Assembly (NCBI RefSeq): GCF_000190595.1
Contig: NC_015167.1
Span: 856,501 to 920,500 of the forward strand
DNA: 64,000 nt
Direction: 5' to 3'
DNA from: Cellulophaga lytica DSM 7489
GTDB lineage: Bacteria; Bacteroidota; Bacteroidia; Flavobacteriales; Flavobacteriaceae
Shown in pieces: positions 46,824-56,727 of the stretch. The number at the start of each line of letters is the position of its first letter. Position 1 is the stretch's first letter. A program made the translations under genes and the position numbers. The notes beneath the pieces are model-generated. The model was not told where the DNA came from. It saw nothing but the letters and a program-made list of their open reading frames with translations, and did not search any database.

Positions 46824-48827
46824 ATGAAACCGTTTCAGTTTATTTCAGTAAAACTTACACTATGTTTAATTACTGGAATACTGATACAAACTGCTTTTAA
46901 TTTTTCTGCTTTTTATTGCTTATACGCACTTATTACATCACTACTAATTCTTGGTATACTATTAAAAACATCTAAAAAAAGAGCATTAGTTTTTGGCATT
47001 GTAGCTGCTTTTGCAAGCATATTGTTGGGGGTAACTACTGCAAATTTTGCCACACCAAAAAATAACACATTACACTACAGTAATAAAACTATCACCAATA
47101 CACATTTATGGCATTTAAAAATACACGAGGTTTTAAAATCTAACACTTACAACCATAAGTATGTAGCAACCCTTGTTACTCTGGACAACCAAAATGCTAC
47201 AGGAAAATTTTTATTAGAGACACCAATAAATAGTGCTAAAACAATTTTTAATGTTGATGATGAACTTGTTGTATACACAAAGCTTTCTCCTGTTAACTCC
47301 CCTTTAAACCCGCATCAATTTAACTATGCTTTATACTTAAAAGATTTAGGCATTTACCATAAAATAGAAGCTAAAGACAATTACAAACTACTTTTATTAA
47401 ACAATAAAACCCTAATTGGTACAGCTGCAATTATTAGAAATAATATTATTAACAAACTTAATGGTGCGGGTTTTAACCCAGAAGAATTAAGCATTATAAA
47501 AGCATTATTGCTGGGGGAACGTAATACCGTACAAACAAAAACCTTAGATGCATACAAAAATGCTGGCGCTATACACATTTTAGCACTTTCTGGTTTACAT
47601 ATTGGAATACTTTTATTGGTCTTACAATTTTTACTTTCTCCTTTAGAGTATTTACCAAAAGGCAAAACAATTAAACTTATTATTATAGTCTTATTTCTTT
47701 GGAGTTTTGCTTTCATTGCAGGCTTATCTAGCTCATTAATAAGAGCAGTAACTATGTTTACATTTGTTGCCTACGCTATGTTTTTAAACAGGCCAACGAG
47801 TTCTTTTAACATTTTAGCATTATCGTTATTTTTTATACTCTTATGCAAGCCTAACTTATTGTTTTCCGTAGGCTTACAAATGAGCTATGCCGCTGTATTT
47901 TCTATTGTACTATTTAATCCTATTTTTAAAAAATTATGGGAACCTAAATATTACCTTACTAATAAAATATGGCAATTGTTAACTGTTAGTTTAGCTGCTC
48001 AACTTGGAGTTTTACCTATTAGCCTATATTATTTTCATCAGTTTCCTAGTTTGTTTTTTATTACCAACTTAGCTATTATTCCGTTTTTAGGAGTTATTTT
48101 AAGTGTAGGTATTGTGGTTGTAATTTTAGCGCTTTTTAATGCTTTACCAAATTTTTTAGTTACACTTTACAACGGTATCATTTTTAGCATGAACAGTGTT
48201 GTAAAATGGGTTGCTACACAGGAAGATTTTTTAATTAAAGCCATTTCATTTAACAAGATACAAATAATACTTAGCTACCTTATTCTGCTAATATTGCTTT
48301 TATATATGACTAAAAAAACCTTTAAAAGAACAGCTTGGTTACTGGCTAGTGTTCTAGTTTTTCAATCATGCATAATTTACTATAATTACAAAGCATTACA
48401 AAAAGAAGAATTACACATATTACACCAAAGTAAACATACGGTACTAACCCACCAAACAGGAAAAGAATTAAAAGTTTACACTAATAATAGCCACATAAAT
48501 CCGCAATCCATTCAAAATATTGCAATTGCAGAACGCGTAAATTCAATATCTAACCAAAAACTAAAAAATAACTACAGTTATAAAAACAAGCTACTAATTA
48601 TTGTAGATAGTTTAGCAGTTTACCCTAAAAATAAAAACAGCATTGTACTACTCACACAGTCTGCTAAGCTAAATTTAGATCGTTTAATTACAGACATACA
48701 TCCAAAACAAATAATTGCCGACGGTAGCAATTACAAAACCACAGTTGCCCTTTGGAAAGCTACTTGCTTAAAAAGAAAAATTCCTTTTTACTATACAGGA
48801 GAAAATGGCTATTATACCTTTCATTAA
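46824..48827 (+). CDS. comEC: ComEC/Rec2-like competence membrane protein
   Basis: 667 residues, about ten membrane helices. An N-terminal OB-like domain (~30-200) precedes the Competence domain (ALLLGERNTVQTKTLDAYKN, GAIHILALSGLHIGIL, AGLSSSLIRAVTMF). The last ~150 residues occupy the place of the metallo-beta-lactamase domain but show no HxHxDH motif; PKQIIADGSNYKTTV is the nearest relic. ComEC forms the inner-membrane channel for DNA uptake. The stop overlaps the convergent regulator gene. Confidence 0.88.
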   Translation: MKPFQFISVKLTLCLITGILIQTAFNFSAFYCLYALITSLLILGILLKTSKKRALVFGIVAAFASILLGVTTANFATPKNNTLHYSNKTITNTHLWHLKIHEVLKSNTYNHKYVATLVTLDNQNATGKFLLETPINSAKTIFNVDDELVVYTKLSPVNSPLNPHQFNYALYLKDLGIYHKIEAKDNYKLLLLNNKTLIGTAAIIRNNIINKLNGAGFNPEELSIIKALLLGERNTVQTKTLDAYKNAGAIHILALSGLHIGILLLVLQFLLSPLEYLPKGKTIKLIIIVLFLWSFAFIAGLSSSLIRAVTMFTFVAYAMFLNRPTSSFNILALSLFFILLCKPNLLFSVGLQMSYAAVFSIVLFNPIFKKLWEPKYYLTNKIWQLLTVSLAAQLGVLPISLYYFHQFPSLFFITNLAIIPFLGVILSVGIVVVILALFNALPNFLVTLYNGIIFSMNSVVKWVATQEDFLIKAISFNKIQIILSYLILLILLLYMTKKTFKRTAWLLASVLVFQSCIIYYNYKALQKEELHILHQSKHTVLTHQTGKELKVYTNNSHINPQSIQNIAIAERVNSISNQKLKNNYSYKNKLLIIVDSLAVYPKNKNSIVLLTQSAKLNLDRLITDIHPKQIIADGSNYKTTVALWKATCLKRKIPFYYTGENGYYTFH

Positions 48828-49579
48828 TTACAAACACTAACTTTTATACCTTTATTTTCCAGATTTTTTACCATATTAGGAGCTATTCCGCTATCCGTAA
48901 TAATTTCATCAATTTGATCTAGATTACAAATTTTAGCAAAGCTTTTTTTACCAAACTTAGATGAATCTGCTAAAACAATTATTTTTTGCGCGGCACCCAA
49001 CATTTTTTTATTAAGCTGAGCTTCTTCTAAGCTAGAGGTAGATAAACCATACTCTAAATCTATACCATCTACTCCCAAAAAAAACTTACTACATGAAATG
49101 TTATCTAATATTTGTACTGCATAATTACCAATAACAGAAGCAGAACTATGCCTAACATACCCTCCAAGTTGCAAAATTTGTATGTCTTTATTATGTATTA
49201 AATGCAAAACAACATGTAAAGATGAAGTAATTACGGTTAGTTTCTTTTTAGGTTCTATAAACTTAGCCAATGCTTGCACTGTAGTACCAGATGCAATCAT
49301 TATAGAATCATTTTCGTCTATTAATGTAGATGCGGTTTGCGCTATTCCTTTTTTTTCTTCAACAGAAATTTTTTCTTTTTCGCCAACTGCTCTTTCATTT
49401 ATATACGGATTTTCTAATGATGCTCCGCCGTGAGTTCTAAAAAGCAACCCCTTTTCTTCAAGCAGGCGTAAATCTTTCCTAATTGTTACCGCAGAAACAT
49501 TAAGTTGCTCACATAAATCTACAACTTCCACATGTTTTTCTCTTGCAAGAATATCTAATATAATCTGATGTCTTTTCAT
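48824..49579 (-). CDS. glpR: DeoR/GlpR-family transcriptional regulator of the glp genes
   Basis: 251 residues from the ATG at 49579; the longer frame adds 14 unlike residues. N-terminal DeoR helix-turn-helix (HQIILDILAREKHVEVVDLC, VSAVTIRKDLRLLEEKGLL, FRTHGGA), then a DeoR C-terminal sugar-phosphate-sensing domain (IMIASGTTVQALAKFI, FLGVDGIDLEYGLST, ADSSKFGKKSF). It is divergent from glpD-glpK-glpF, so it is most likely a glycerol-3-phosphate-responsive repressor. Direct repeats in the intergenic region look like its operator. Confidence 0.85.
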   Translation of the reverse strand: MKRHQIILDILAREKHVEVVDLCEQLNVSAVTIRKDLRLLEEKGLLFRTHGGASLENPYINERAVGEKEKISVEEKKGIAQTASTLIDENDSIMIASGTTVQALAKFIEPKKKLTVITSSLHVVLHLIHNKDIQILQLGGYVRHSSASVIGNYAVQILDNISCSKFFLGVDGIDLEYGLSTSSLEEAQLNKKMLGAAQKIIVLADSSKFGKKSFAKICNLDQIDEIITDSGIAPNMVKNLENKGIKVSVCN

Positions 49580-49628
49580 AGAATGATCAAATATAGTTAA
49601 AAAATGAAAAAAAATTAACATAATTTAG

Positions 49629-49646
49629 TTTCGTTTACTTTCGTTT
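49629..49646 (+). promoter_or_regulatory. DeoR-type operator, two TTTCGTTT direct repeats
   Basis: TTTCGTTT at 49629-49636 recurs at 49639-49646, exactly ten bases (one helical turn) apart, with a degenerate T-rich third copy after it. TTTCRTTT repeats are typical targets of DeoR-family proteins. The site is just upstream of the glpD -7 element, covering the -33 region. Confidence 0.65.
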
Positions 49647-49662
49647 TGTTTTAAAAATTTAT

Positions 49663-49670
49663 TAGTTTTG
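49663..49670 (+). promoter_or_regulatory. Probable -7 element of the glpDKF operon
   Basis: TAGTTTTG (TAnnTTTG), 17 bases before the GTG start of glpD. It overlaps a 12-base perfect palindrome TTTTGATCAAAA at 49666-49677. Confidence 0.6.
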
Positions 49671-49687
49671 ATCAAAATCAAAAGAAA

Positions 49688-51268
49688 GTGACAAAAAACA
49701 TATTTAACAGAGAAGCATTAATAGCACAATTACAACAGGAAAAAAACTGGGATGTATTAATTATTGGCGGTGGTGCTTCTGGTTTAGGAGCTGCACTAGA
49801 TAGTGCTACTAGAGGGTACAAAACAGTATTGTTTGAACAGATAGATTATGCAAAAGGAACTAGTAGCCGTAGTACAAAACTAGTACACGGTGGGGTACGT
49901 TATTTGGCTCAGGGCAATGTAGATTTGGTAAGAGAAGCTTTGCATGAAAGAGGATTATTAGCTAAAAATGCACCGCATTTGGTTAGCAATCTCTCATTTA
50001 TAATTCCAAATTACAAATGGTGGGGAACTCCATTTTACACCATTGGCTTAAAAGTGTATGATATTTTATCTGGTAGACTAAGTTTTGGAAAATCGTTTTC
50101 ACTTTCTAGAAAAAAAACTATTCAGAAATTAAAAACAATAAAGACAGACGGACTAAAAGGTGGTGTTTTATACCATGATGGTCAGTTTGACGATTCTAGA
50201 CTTGCTGTTAATATAGCACAAACAGCTATTGAAAAAGGCGCAACACTTTTAAATTATTTTAAAGTTATAAAGCTTACAAAAGACACTAATGGCAATACCA
50301 ATGGTGTGGTAGTTTTAGACACAGAAACAAATACAGAGTATACTGTTTTTGCTAAAACAATAATAAATGCTACAGGTGTTTTTACTGATGAAATATTAAA
50401 AATGGATGATGCTGCTTCCAAAAACCTTGTACGTCCAAGTCAAGGTATTCACTTAGTTGTAGACAGGTCATTTTTACCAGGTAATGAAGCCATAATGATA
50501 CCAAAAACTACAGATGGTAGGGTATTATTTTTAGTGCCTTGGCACAACAGAGTAATTTTAGGAACAACAGACACCCTTATAGACAGCCATAGTTTAGAGC
50601 CTAAACCTTTAGAAGAAGAAATAGATTTTATACTAGCAAATGCCAACGAGTATTTAAACAAAAATGTTAGTCGTAAAGACGTATTAAGTATGTACTCTGG
50701 ATTACGTCCTTTAGCTGCACCAAAAGATAAATCTGAAAAAACAAAAGAAATATCTAGAAGTCATAAAGTTTTAGTTTCTAACTCTAAATTAATTACAATT
50801 ACTGGCGGTAAATGGACAACCTATAGAAGAATGGCACAAGACACCATAAACAAAGCTATAGAAGTAGGACAGCTTGCCAAAAAGGAATGTGTTACAGAAG
50901 ATCTTCAATTGCATGGCGCGGTTGCCAACAATGATATAATTAATCATTTATCCTTTTATGGGTCTGATGAAGCCAGTATTTTAGAAATGGTACAACATGA
51001 CCCAAGTTTAGGTGAAAAATTGCATCCTAATTTAGAGTTTGTAAAAGCCGAAGTAGTTTGGGCAGTTAAAAATGAAATGGCAAGAACCATTGAAGATATT
51101 TTAGCTAGGCGTGTACGAGTATTATTTTTAGACGCCAAAGCCGCAATAGAAATAGCACCATTAGTTGCAGATATTATAGCTAAGGAACTAAATAAAGATA
51201 ATGCCTGGAAACAAAATCAAATTGAAAACTTTACAAAAGTTGCTGAAGTTTATGTTTTAAAACATTAA
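49688..51268 (+). CDS. glpD: Aerobic glycerol-3-phosphate dehydrogenase
   Basis: 526 residues from a GTG start at 49688; no ATG precedes the conserved part. FAD-binding [20 protein letters not shown], then [42 protein letters not shown] and [21 protein letters not shown]. It oxidises glycerol-3-phosphate to dihydroxyacetone phosphate at the membrane, feeding electrons to quinone. First of glpD-glpK-glpF. Confidence 0.95.
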   Translation: MTKNIFNREALIAQLQQEKNWDVLIIGGGASGLGAALDSATRGYKTVLFEQIDYAKGTSSRSTKLVHGGVRYLAQGNVDLVREALHERGLLAKNAPHLVSNLSFIIPNYKWWGTPFYTIGLKVYDILSGRLSFGKSFSLSRKKTIQKLKTIKTDGLKGGVLYHDGQFDDSRLAVNIAQTAIEKGATLLNYFKVIKLTKDTNGNTNGVVVLDTETNTEYTVFAKTIINATGVFTDEILKMDDAASKNLVRPSQGIHLVVDRSFLPGNEAIMIPKTTDGRVLFLVPWHNRVILGTTDTLIDSHSLEPKPLEEEIDFILANANEYLNKNVSRKDVLSMYSGLRPLAAPKDKSEKTKEISRSHKVLVSNSKLITITGGKWTTYRRMAQDTINKAIEVGQLAKKECVTEDLQLHGAVANNDIINHLSFYGSDEASILEMVQHDPSLGEKLHPNLEFVKAEVVWAVKNEMARTIEDILARRVRVLFLDAKAAIEIAPLVADIIAKELNKDNAWKQNQIENFTKVAEVYVLKH

Positions 51269-51305
51269 GATTTCACTTAAAACCAAACAACCTTACACAC
51301 AAAAC

Positions 51306-52802
51306 ATGGAGAAATATATATTAGCATTAGACCAAGGCACAACAAGCTCTAGAGCAATTGTATTTAATAAAATGGGAAACATTATATCTGTTGCTCAAAA
51401 AGAGTTTACACAGTACTTTCCCAAACCAGGCTGGGTAGAACATGACCCTGACGAAATTTGGTCTACACAAGCTGGTGTTGCTACAGAAGCTATTACAAAA
51501 AAAGGACTAGATGTAAAAAATATTGCTGCAATTGGCATTACAAACCAAAGAGAAACTGTAGTTGTTTGGGATAAAAAAACAGGTAAACCTGTTTATAACG
51601 CTATTGTTTGGCAAGACAAAAGAACTGCTGCATATTGTGATGAATTAAAAAAAGCAGGACACACAGATCTTATTAAACAAAAAACAGGCCTTGTAATAGA
51701 CTCTTACTTTTCTGGAACTAAAATAAAATGGATTTTAGATAACGTAGAAGGCGCTAGAGAACGTGCAGAGGCTGGTGATCTATTAATGGGCACTATAGAC
51801 TCTTGGCTTATTTGGAACTTTACAAAAGGAAACAAACACGTTACAGATGTTAGTAATGCGTCTAGAACGTTACTATTTAACATTAATACTTTAGAATGGG
51901 ATGATGAGCTATTAGAGCTACTTACCATTCCTAAAAGTATGTTACCAGAGGTAAAAGAATCTAGCGAGGTCTACGGTCATACACAATCTGTTTTTTATGA
52001 TTCTAAAATTCCTATTTCTGGCATTGCAGGAGATCAGCAAGCTGCGTTATTTGGACAAATGTGTACCAAGCCCGGAATGGTAAAAAACACATACGGCACA
52101 GGTTGTTTTATGCTTATGAATATTGGTAAAAAACCAACATTATCTAAAAATAACTTACTCACCACTATAGGTTGGAAAATTAACGGAGAAACACATTATG
52201 CATTAGAAGGCAGTATTTTTATAGGAGGAGCTGTTGTACAATGGCTTAGAGATTCTTTAAAAATTATTAGAACATCTTCAGAGGCAGAAACGTTAGCTAA
52301 CAGCATTACAAGCTCAGAAGGGGTTTACTTTGTTCCTTCTTTTGCTGGTTTGGGGGCTCCTCATTGGAACCAACAAGCACAAGGTACTATTTTTGGATTA
52401 ACAAGAGGCAGCACAGATGCACATATTGCAAGAGCAGCTTTAGAGTCTATTGCATACCAAACAATGGATATTTTAAAAGCTATGGAGGCAGATTCTGGCA
52501 TTTTAATTAAAGAGTTACGAGTAGATGGTGGAGCTACTGTAAATAATTTACTAATGCAGTTTCAGGCAAATGTTTTACAAACTACTACTATAAGACCTAA
52601 AGTGGTAGAGACCACTGCTATGGGAGCTGCTTTTTTAGCAGGCCTAGCTGTAGGCTACTGGGATAGTCCAAAAGAAATTGAAGAAATTTGGCAAACAGAT
52701 AAACGTTTTGAACCAGTTATAGAAAATGAAGAAATTTTAGAAGGCATTAAAGGTTGGTACAAGGCCATTAAAGCACTTGAATATTGGACAACCTTAAACT
52801 AA
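51306..52802 (+). CDS. glpK: Glycerol kinase
   Basis: 498 residues, FGGY-family carbohydrate kinase. [62 protein letters not shown] and [15 protein letters not shown] are typical of GlpK. It phosphorylates glycerol to glycerol-3-phosphate, the substrate of GlpD. It lies 37 bases after glpD and four before glpF. Confidence 0.97.
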   Translation: MEKYILALDQGTTSSRAIVFNKMGNIISVAQKEFTQYFPKPGWVEHDPDEIWSTQAGVATEAITKKGLDVKNIAAIGITNQRETVVVWDKKTGKPVYNAIVWQDKRTAAYCDELKKAGHTDLIKQKTGLVIDSYFSGTKIKWILDNVEGARERAEAGDLLMGTIDSWLIWNFTKGNKHVTDVSNASRTLLFNINTLEWDDELLELLTIPKSMLPEVKESSEVYGHTQSVFYDSKIPISGIAGDQQAALFGQMCTKPGMVKNTYGTGCFMLMNIGKKPTLSKNNLLTTIGWKINGETHYALEGSIFIGGAVVQWLRDSLKIIRTSSEAETLANSITSSEGVYFVPSFAGLGAPHWNQQAQGTIFGLTRGSTDAHIARAALESIAYQTMDILKAMEADSGILIKELRVDGGATVNNLLMQFQANVLQTTTIRPKVVETTAMGAAFLAGLAVGYWDSPKEIEEIWQTDKRFEPVIENEEILEGIKGWYKAIKALEYWTTLN

Positions 52803-52806
52803 AAAA

Positions 52807-53535
52807 ATGACTCCTTTTATTGCAGAAATTATTGGTAGTGCCATTCTAATTTTACTTGGTGGTGGCGTAGTTGCAAATGTTGTATTAAATAAAACTAATG
52901 GTAATAACAGTGGCTGGATTGTGATTACCACTGGCTGGGCACTTGCTGTTTATGTAGGTGTGGTTATAGCTGGGCCTTATAGTGGTGCTCATCTAAACCC
53001 TGCTGTTAGTATTGGTTTGGCTATTGCAAACAAATTTGAATGGTATAAAGTACCTATGTATGTACTTGCGCAATTTATTGGTACTATGGTTGGCGCTACT
53101 TTTGTTTGGCTTACATACAAACATCATTTTAATGAAACAGAAGATAAAGATGCTAAAAAGGCTGTTTTTTGCACTGCTCCTGCCATTAAAAATACATTTA
53201 GCAACTTATTTAGTGAGGCCATAGGCACTTTTGTGCTGTTACTTACTATTTTCTATTTTACAGATGCTACACTAACAGAGCCTAATACTATAATTGGACT
53301 AGGCTCGGTTGGCGCTATACCCGTAGCATTTTTAGTCTGGGCAATTGGGCTCTCTTTAGGCGGCACTACAGGTTATGCTATTAACCCTGCTAGAGATTTG
53401 GGACCTAGAATTATACACGCTTTACTTCCTATTAAAAATAAAGCTAAAAGTGATTGGAGCTATGCTTGGATACCTGTGGTAGGGCCTATTTTAGGTGCTT
53501 CACTAGCAGCTTTTCTAATGCTTGCATTAAGCTAA
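52807..53535 (+). CDS. glpF: Glycerol uptake facilitator (aquaglyceroporin)
   Basis: 242 residues, six membrane helices. The two NPA pore motifs are HLNPAVSIGLA (~66) and AINPARDLGPR (~193). The Asp after the second NPAR fits the glycerol-conducting subgroup. It lets glycerol enter down its gradient for trapping by GlpK. Last gene of the glp operon, before a strong terminator. Confidence 0.95.
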   Translation: MTPFIAEIIGSAILILLGGGVVANVVLNKTNGNNSGWIVITTGWALAVYVGVVIAGPYSGAHLNPAVSIGLAIANKFEWYKVPMYVLAQFIGTMVGATFVWLTYKHHFNETEDKDAKKAVFCTAPAIKNTFSNLFSEAIGTFVLLLTIFYFTDATLTEPNTIIGLGSVGAIPVAFLVWAIGLSLGGTTGYAINPARDLGPRIIHALLPIKNKAKSDWSYAWIPVVGPILGASLAAFLMLALS

Positions 53536-53557
53536 CTAAATAAGGTTATTTAAACTA

Positions 53558-53599
53558 AAAATCCCTTTTTACAGATTGTAAAAAGGGATTTTGTTTTTT
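53558..53599. terminator. Bidirectional terminator, glpF and the peptide transporter gene
   Basis: Perfect 15-bp stem (53558-53572 with 53578-53592), 5-nt loop, and T runs in both reading directions. It lies between convergent genes. Confidence 0.92.
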
Positions 53600-53613
53600 T
53601 GTATTTATTAAAA

Positions 53614-55146
53614 TTAATGAACTTTACCCATTAGCTTTTTAATTAAAGGAGAAAGCACTAAAACTATAACAGCTGCCCCTAGTGCATATTTAGATATTAA
53701 CAAGAAACCGTCTGTGTATATACCCAAGGTATCTAACCCTCCTACGTTTTTATCATCACTTTCAACAGCCAATTGCTTACTAATAAAACCAACAATTTGA
53801 AATGCAAATGCTGAAGCTAAAAACCAAATTCCCATCATAAAAGCTACAATACGCTTTGGAGAAAGGTCTGTAATTTTAGATAAACCTACTGGAGACATAA
53901 ACAACTCCCCTACAGAAATTAGAAAATACATAATTAACAAATAAGAAAAAGGAACCATCCCCTCTGCATTTGCACTACCACTACTTAAAGAAAGTATAAA
54001 GAAACTTATACCGGCAAAAGCAAGTCCTAAACCAAATTTATATGGTGTTCTAGGATCCATTTTCTTTTTTCTTAAATAAGCAAAAAGCATTGATATTGGA
54101 ATTGATAATATAATTATGAACATTGAATTTAACGCATTAGTTTGTGATGCATCTATAAAGGTAAGATTCACATTTCTTTCTGCAAACAACGTTATTACAC
54201 TACCAGAAAGCTCATGAAAACCCCAAAACAGTGTCATAAAAAACGTAATTAAAATAGCCACAACTAGCTTTTTACGCTCATCTACTGTAGCTTTTATTAA
54301 AACATTTATTAAAAAAACCGCAATACCAATAGCAATTAAATAAAATATAATATTAACAATGTTATCATCTTCTAAAAAAGTACCCTTTTCTCCTAAAGAC
54401 TTATAAGAAGACAGTAAATAAGCAATAACAGGAGCAGATAAAACAGCCAAAATAGGAATCATTATACCTTGTTTAACACCTAAAATTGTCTTTTCCAAAA
54501 CTCCTTTAACAGGTGGCAAACCTCTATCACCAAAAACATTCTTTTTAATTCCACTATAAAAGAATATAAGCCCCAATAGCATACCAATACCTGCCAGTCC
54601 AAATCCATAATGCCAACCAAAAGTTTTACCTAAATAACCGCAAATTAAAGGTGCAACAAAACCTCCGATATTAATCCCCATATAAAAAATTACAAAACCA
54701 GAATCTTTTCTACTATCACCATCCTTGTATAACGAGCCAACAAATGTTGATATATTTGGTTTAAAAAAACCATTACCAACAACAATTAATGCAAGTGCTA
54801 AAAAGAAAGTAATATCATGTTCTATAGCTAAAACAAAATGTCCTATAGACATTAAAATACCTCCTAAAAAAATAGACTTTCGCATTCCCAATATCTTATC
54901 AGAGATTCTACCTCCAATTACCGTAGAAGCATAAACCAAAGAGCCGTAAGATGCGTATACTGCTGCTGCTGCAAAATCTCTAGATGCTAAAGCTGCAAAA
55001 ACAACATCTACCATATATAGTGTTAGCAAAGCACGCATTCCATAGAAACTAAAACGCTCCCATAACTCCGCAAAAAATAAATAAAACAATCCTTTTGGAT
55101 GTCCAAAAAGCTCTTGTTCTTCAACTGATTTAACAGTGTTTTCCAT
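53614..55146 (-). CDS. Proton-dependent oligopeptide transporter (POT/PTR family)
   Basis: 510 residues, 13-14 membrane helices. The POT signature begins with FFAELWERFSFYGMRALLTLY (ExxERFxYY-type), and FYMGINIGGFVAPLICGYLG is the second PTR motif region. It imports di- and tripeptides with protons across the inner membrane. It stands alone, divergent from HMG-CoA reductase. A TAGTTTTG element precedes the start by 51 bases and lies within a spaced TGGGGT/ACCCCA inverted repeat. Confidence 0.93.
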   Translation of the reverse strand: MENTVKSVEEQELFGHPKGLFYLFFAELWERFSFYGMRALLTLYMVDVVFAALASRDFAAAAVYASYGSLVYASTVIGGRISDKILGMRKSIFLGGILMSIGHFVLAIEHDITFFLALALIVVGNGFFKPNISTFVGSLYKDGDSRKDSGFVIFYMGINIGGFVAPLICGYLGKTFGWHYGFGLAGIGMLLGLIFFYSGIKKNVFGDRGLPPVKGVLEKTILGVKQGIMIPILAVLSAPVIAYLLSSYKSLGEKGTFLEDDNIVNIIFYLIAIGIAVFLINVLIKATVDERKKLVVAILITFFMTLFWGFHELSGSVITLFAERNVNLTFIDASQTNALNSMFIIILSIPISMLFAYLRKKKMDPRTPYKFGLGLAFAGISFFILSLSSGSANAEGMVPFSYLLIMYFLISVGELFMSPVGLSKITDLSPKRIVAFMMGIWFLASAFAFQIVGFISKQLAVESDDKNVGGLDTLGIYTDGFLLISKYALGAAVIVLVLSPLIKKLMGKVH

Positions 55147-55197
55147 AATTATAAAAAATTAATTTATTAGTGGGGTTGCAATAACTAAAACCATTAG

Positions 55198-55205
55198 CAA
55201 AACTA
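55198..55205 (-). promoter_or_regulatory. Probable -7 element of the peptide transporter gene
   Basis: Minus-strand TAGTTTTG (TAnnTTTG), 51 bases before the ATG at 55146. Inverted hexamers at 55171-55176 and 55207-55212 flank it. Confidence 0.45.
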
Positions 55206-55379
55206 CACCCCATTGATACAGTATATAAATCTACACTATTACGATTTTATCAAAAATGAGATAAAAATTTCAAGTTTGCTAATAATGTTAATAAATAGTA
55301 AAATTTTTATCTTAAATATTGCAATTATAAAGGCAAAACTCACAGATATATCAGTCAAAAAAAGTTGCCACATAATGTT

Positions 55380-55387
55380 TATCTTTG
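55380..55387 (+). promoter_or_regulatory. Probable -7 element of the HMG-CoA reductase gene
   Basis: TATCTTTG (TAnnTTTG), 20 bases before the ATG at 55408. It sits inside a longer in-frame reading frame, which argues that translation starts at 55408. No good -33. Confidence 0.5.
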
Positions 55388-55407
55388 GCACTTGTAAAAA
55401 ACCAACT

Positions 55408-56727
55408 ATGATTACCCCTATACAAGGATTTTCTAAACTAAGTAAAGACGAAAAAATAAACTGGATTGCTAGCAATTACACACACAATACCCAACAAACA
55501 AAAGAGGTGTTAAAAGTGTATTGGAATTCTGATGCTAAACTGCAAAAACTGCATGACGAGTTTATAGAAAATACGATAACAAATTATTACCTGCCTTTAG
55601 GTATTGCTCCAAACTTTTTAATTAATAACAAGCTTTATGCTGTACCAATGGCTATAGAAGAAAGCTCTGTGGTTGCTGCCGCTAGTAAGGCTGCTAAATT
55701 TTGGTTAACACGTGGCGGATTTAAAACCACTATTTTAGGAACTGAAAAAGTAGGACAGGTGCATTTTATTTTTAAGGGTGATGAAAAAAAGTTAGAATCA
55801 TTTTTTACGGCTATTAAACCTGTACTTTTTAATGATTCTGATAGTATTACCACCAGTATGAAAAAACGTGGTGGAGGAATTACAAATATAGAGCTACGTA
55901 ATAAAACTGAAGATTTAGAACACTACTACCAGTTACACTGCACTTTTGAAACACTAGATGCAATGGGTGCCAACTTTATAAACTCTTGCTTAGAGCAATT
56001 TGCAAAAACACTAAAAAGAGAAGCATTGGCTTATACTGATTTTTCTGATAAAGAAAAAAATATAGAAGTTGTAATGAGTATTTTATCTAACTATGTACCT
56101 AATTGTGTTGTTAGAGCAGAAGTTAGCTGTACAGTTGAAGAGCTTAGCGAAGGAAATACTGAAGATGCACAACATTTAGCTGAAAAAATAGTACAGGCCG
56201 TTAACATTGCCAAAATAGAACCTTACAGAGCTGTTACACATAATAAAGGAATTATGAACGGAATAGACGCTGTGATTTTAGCTACTGGAAATGATTTTAG
56301 AGCTATAGAAGCTGGTGTACACGCATACGCTAGTAGAAACGGAAAATACAGTAGCCTAACTAATGCTAGCGTAGATAATGGTGTGTTTAAGTTTTGGTTA
56401 GATGTACCTTTAGCTTTAGGTACTGTAGGCGGCTTAACAAACTTACATCCACTAGTAAAAACTGCTTTAGAAATTTTACAAAAACCTTCTGCAACAGAAT
56501 TAATGCAAATTGTAGCTGCCACCGGATTGGCTCAAAACTTTGCTGCTGTACGCTCTTTGGTAACAACTGGTATACAAGAAGGACATATGAAAATGCACTT
56601 ACTAAACATTTTAAATCAACTTGGCGCCACAGATAGTGAAAAAAAGACACTAACAGCACACTTTAAAACCAATACTGTTACGCATAGCGCTGTAGTTACT
56701 GCATACAACAATTTAAAAAATGACTAA
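55408..56727 (+). CDS. Hydroxymethylglutaryl-CoA reductase, class II type
   Basis: 439 residues from the ATG at 55408; a frame open to 55213 adds 65 unlike residues and runs through the promoter. Landmarks: IENTITNYYLPLGIAPNF, Glu84 in AIEESSVVAAAS, DAMGANFIN from Asp184, Lys280 in HNKGIMNGID, Asp296 in ATGND, GTVGGLTNLHPLVK and His393 in EGHMKMH, i.e. a complete Glu-Lys-Asp-His set. It interconverts HMG-CoA and mevalonate; with a GHMP kinase next to it, synthesis for isoprenoids is the likely direction. The last 8 bases overlap the kinase gene. Confidence 0.94.
   Translation: MITPIQGFSKLSKDEKINWIASNYTHNTQQTKEVLKVYWNSDAKLQKLHDEFIENTITNYYLPLGIAPNFLINNKLYAVPMAIEESSVVAAASKAAKFWLTRGGFKTTILGTEKVGQVHFIFKGDEKKLESFFTAIKPVLFNDSDSITTSMKKRGGGITNIELRNKTEDLEHYYQLHCTFETLDAMGANFINSCLEQFAKTLKREALAYTDFSDKEKNIEVVMSILSNYVPNCVVRAEVSCTVEELSEGNTEDAQHLAEKIVQAVNIAKIEPYRAVTHNKGIMNGIDAVILATGNDFRAIEAGVHAYASRNGKYSSLTNASVDNGVFKFWLDVPLALGTVGGLTNLHPLVKTALEILQKPSATELMQIVAATGLAQNFAAVRSLVTTGIQEGHMKMHLLNILNQLGATDSEKKTLTAHFKTNTVTHSAVVTAYNNLKND

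Noticed and set aside
55213-55407. N-terminal extension of the HMG-CoA reductase by 65 residues
   Set aside because: The extension is unlike the family, contains the probable promoter -7 element, and the family start aligns with the ATG at 55408.
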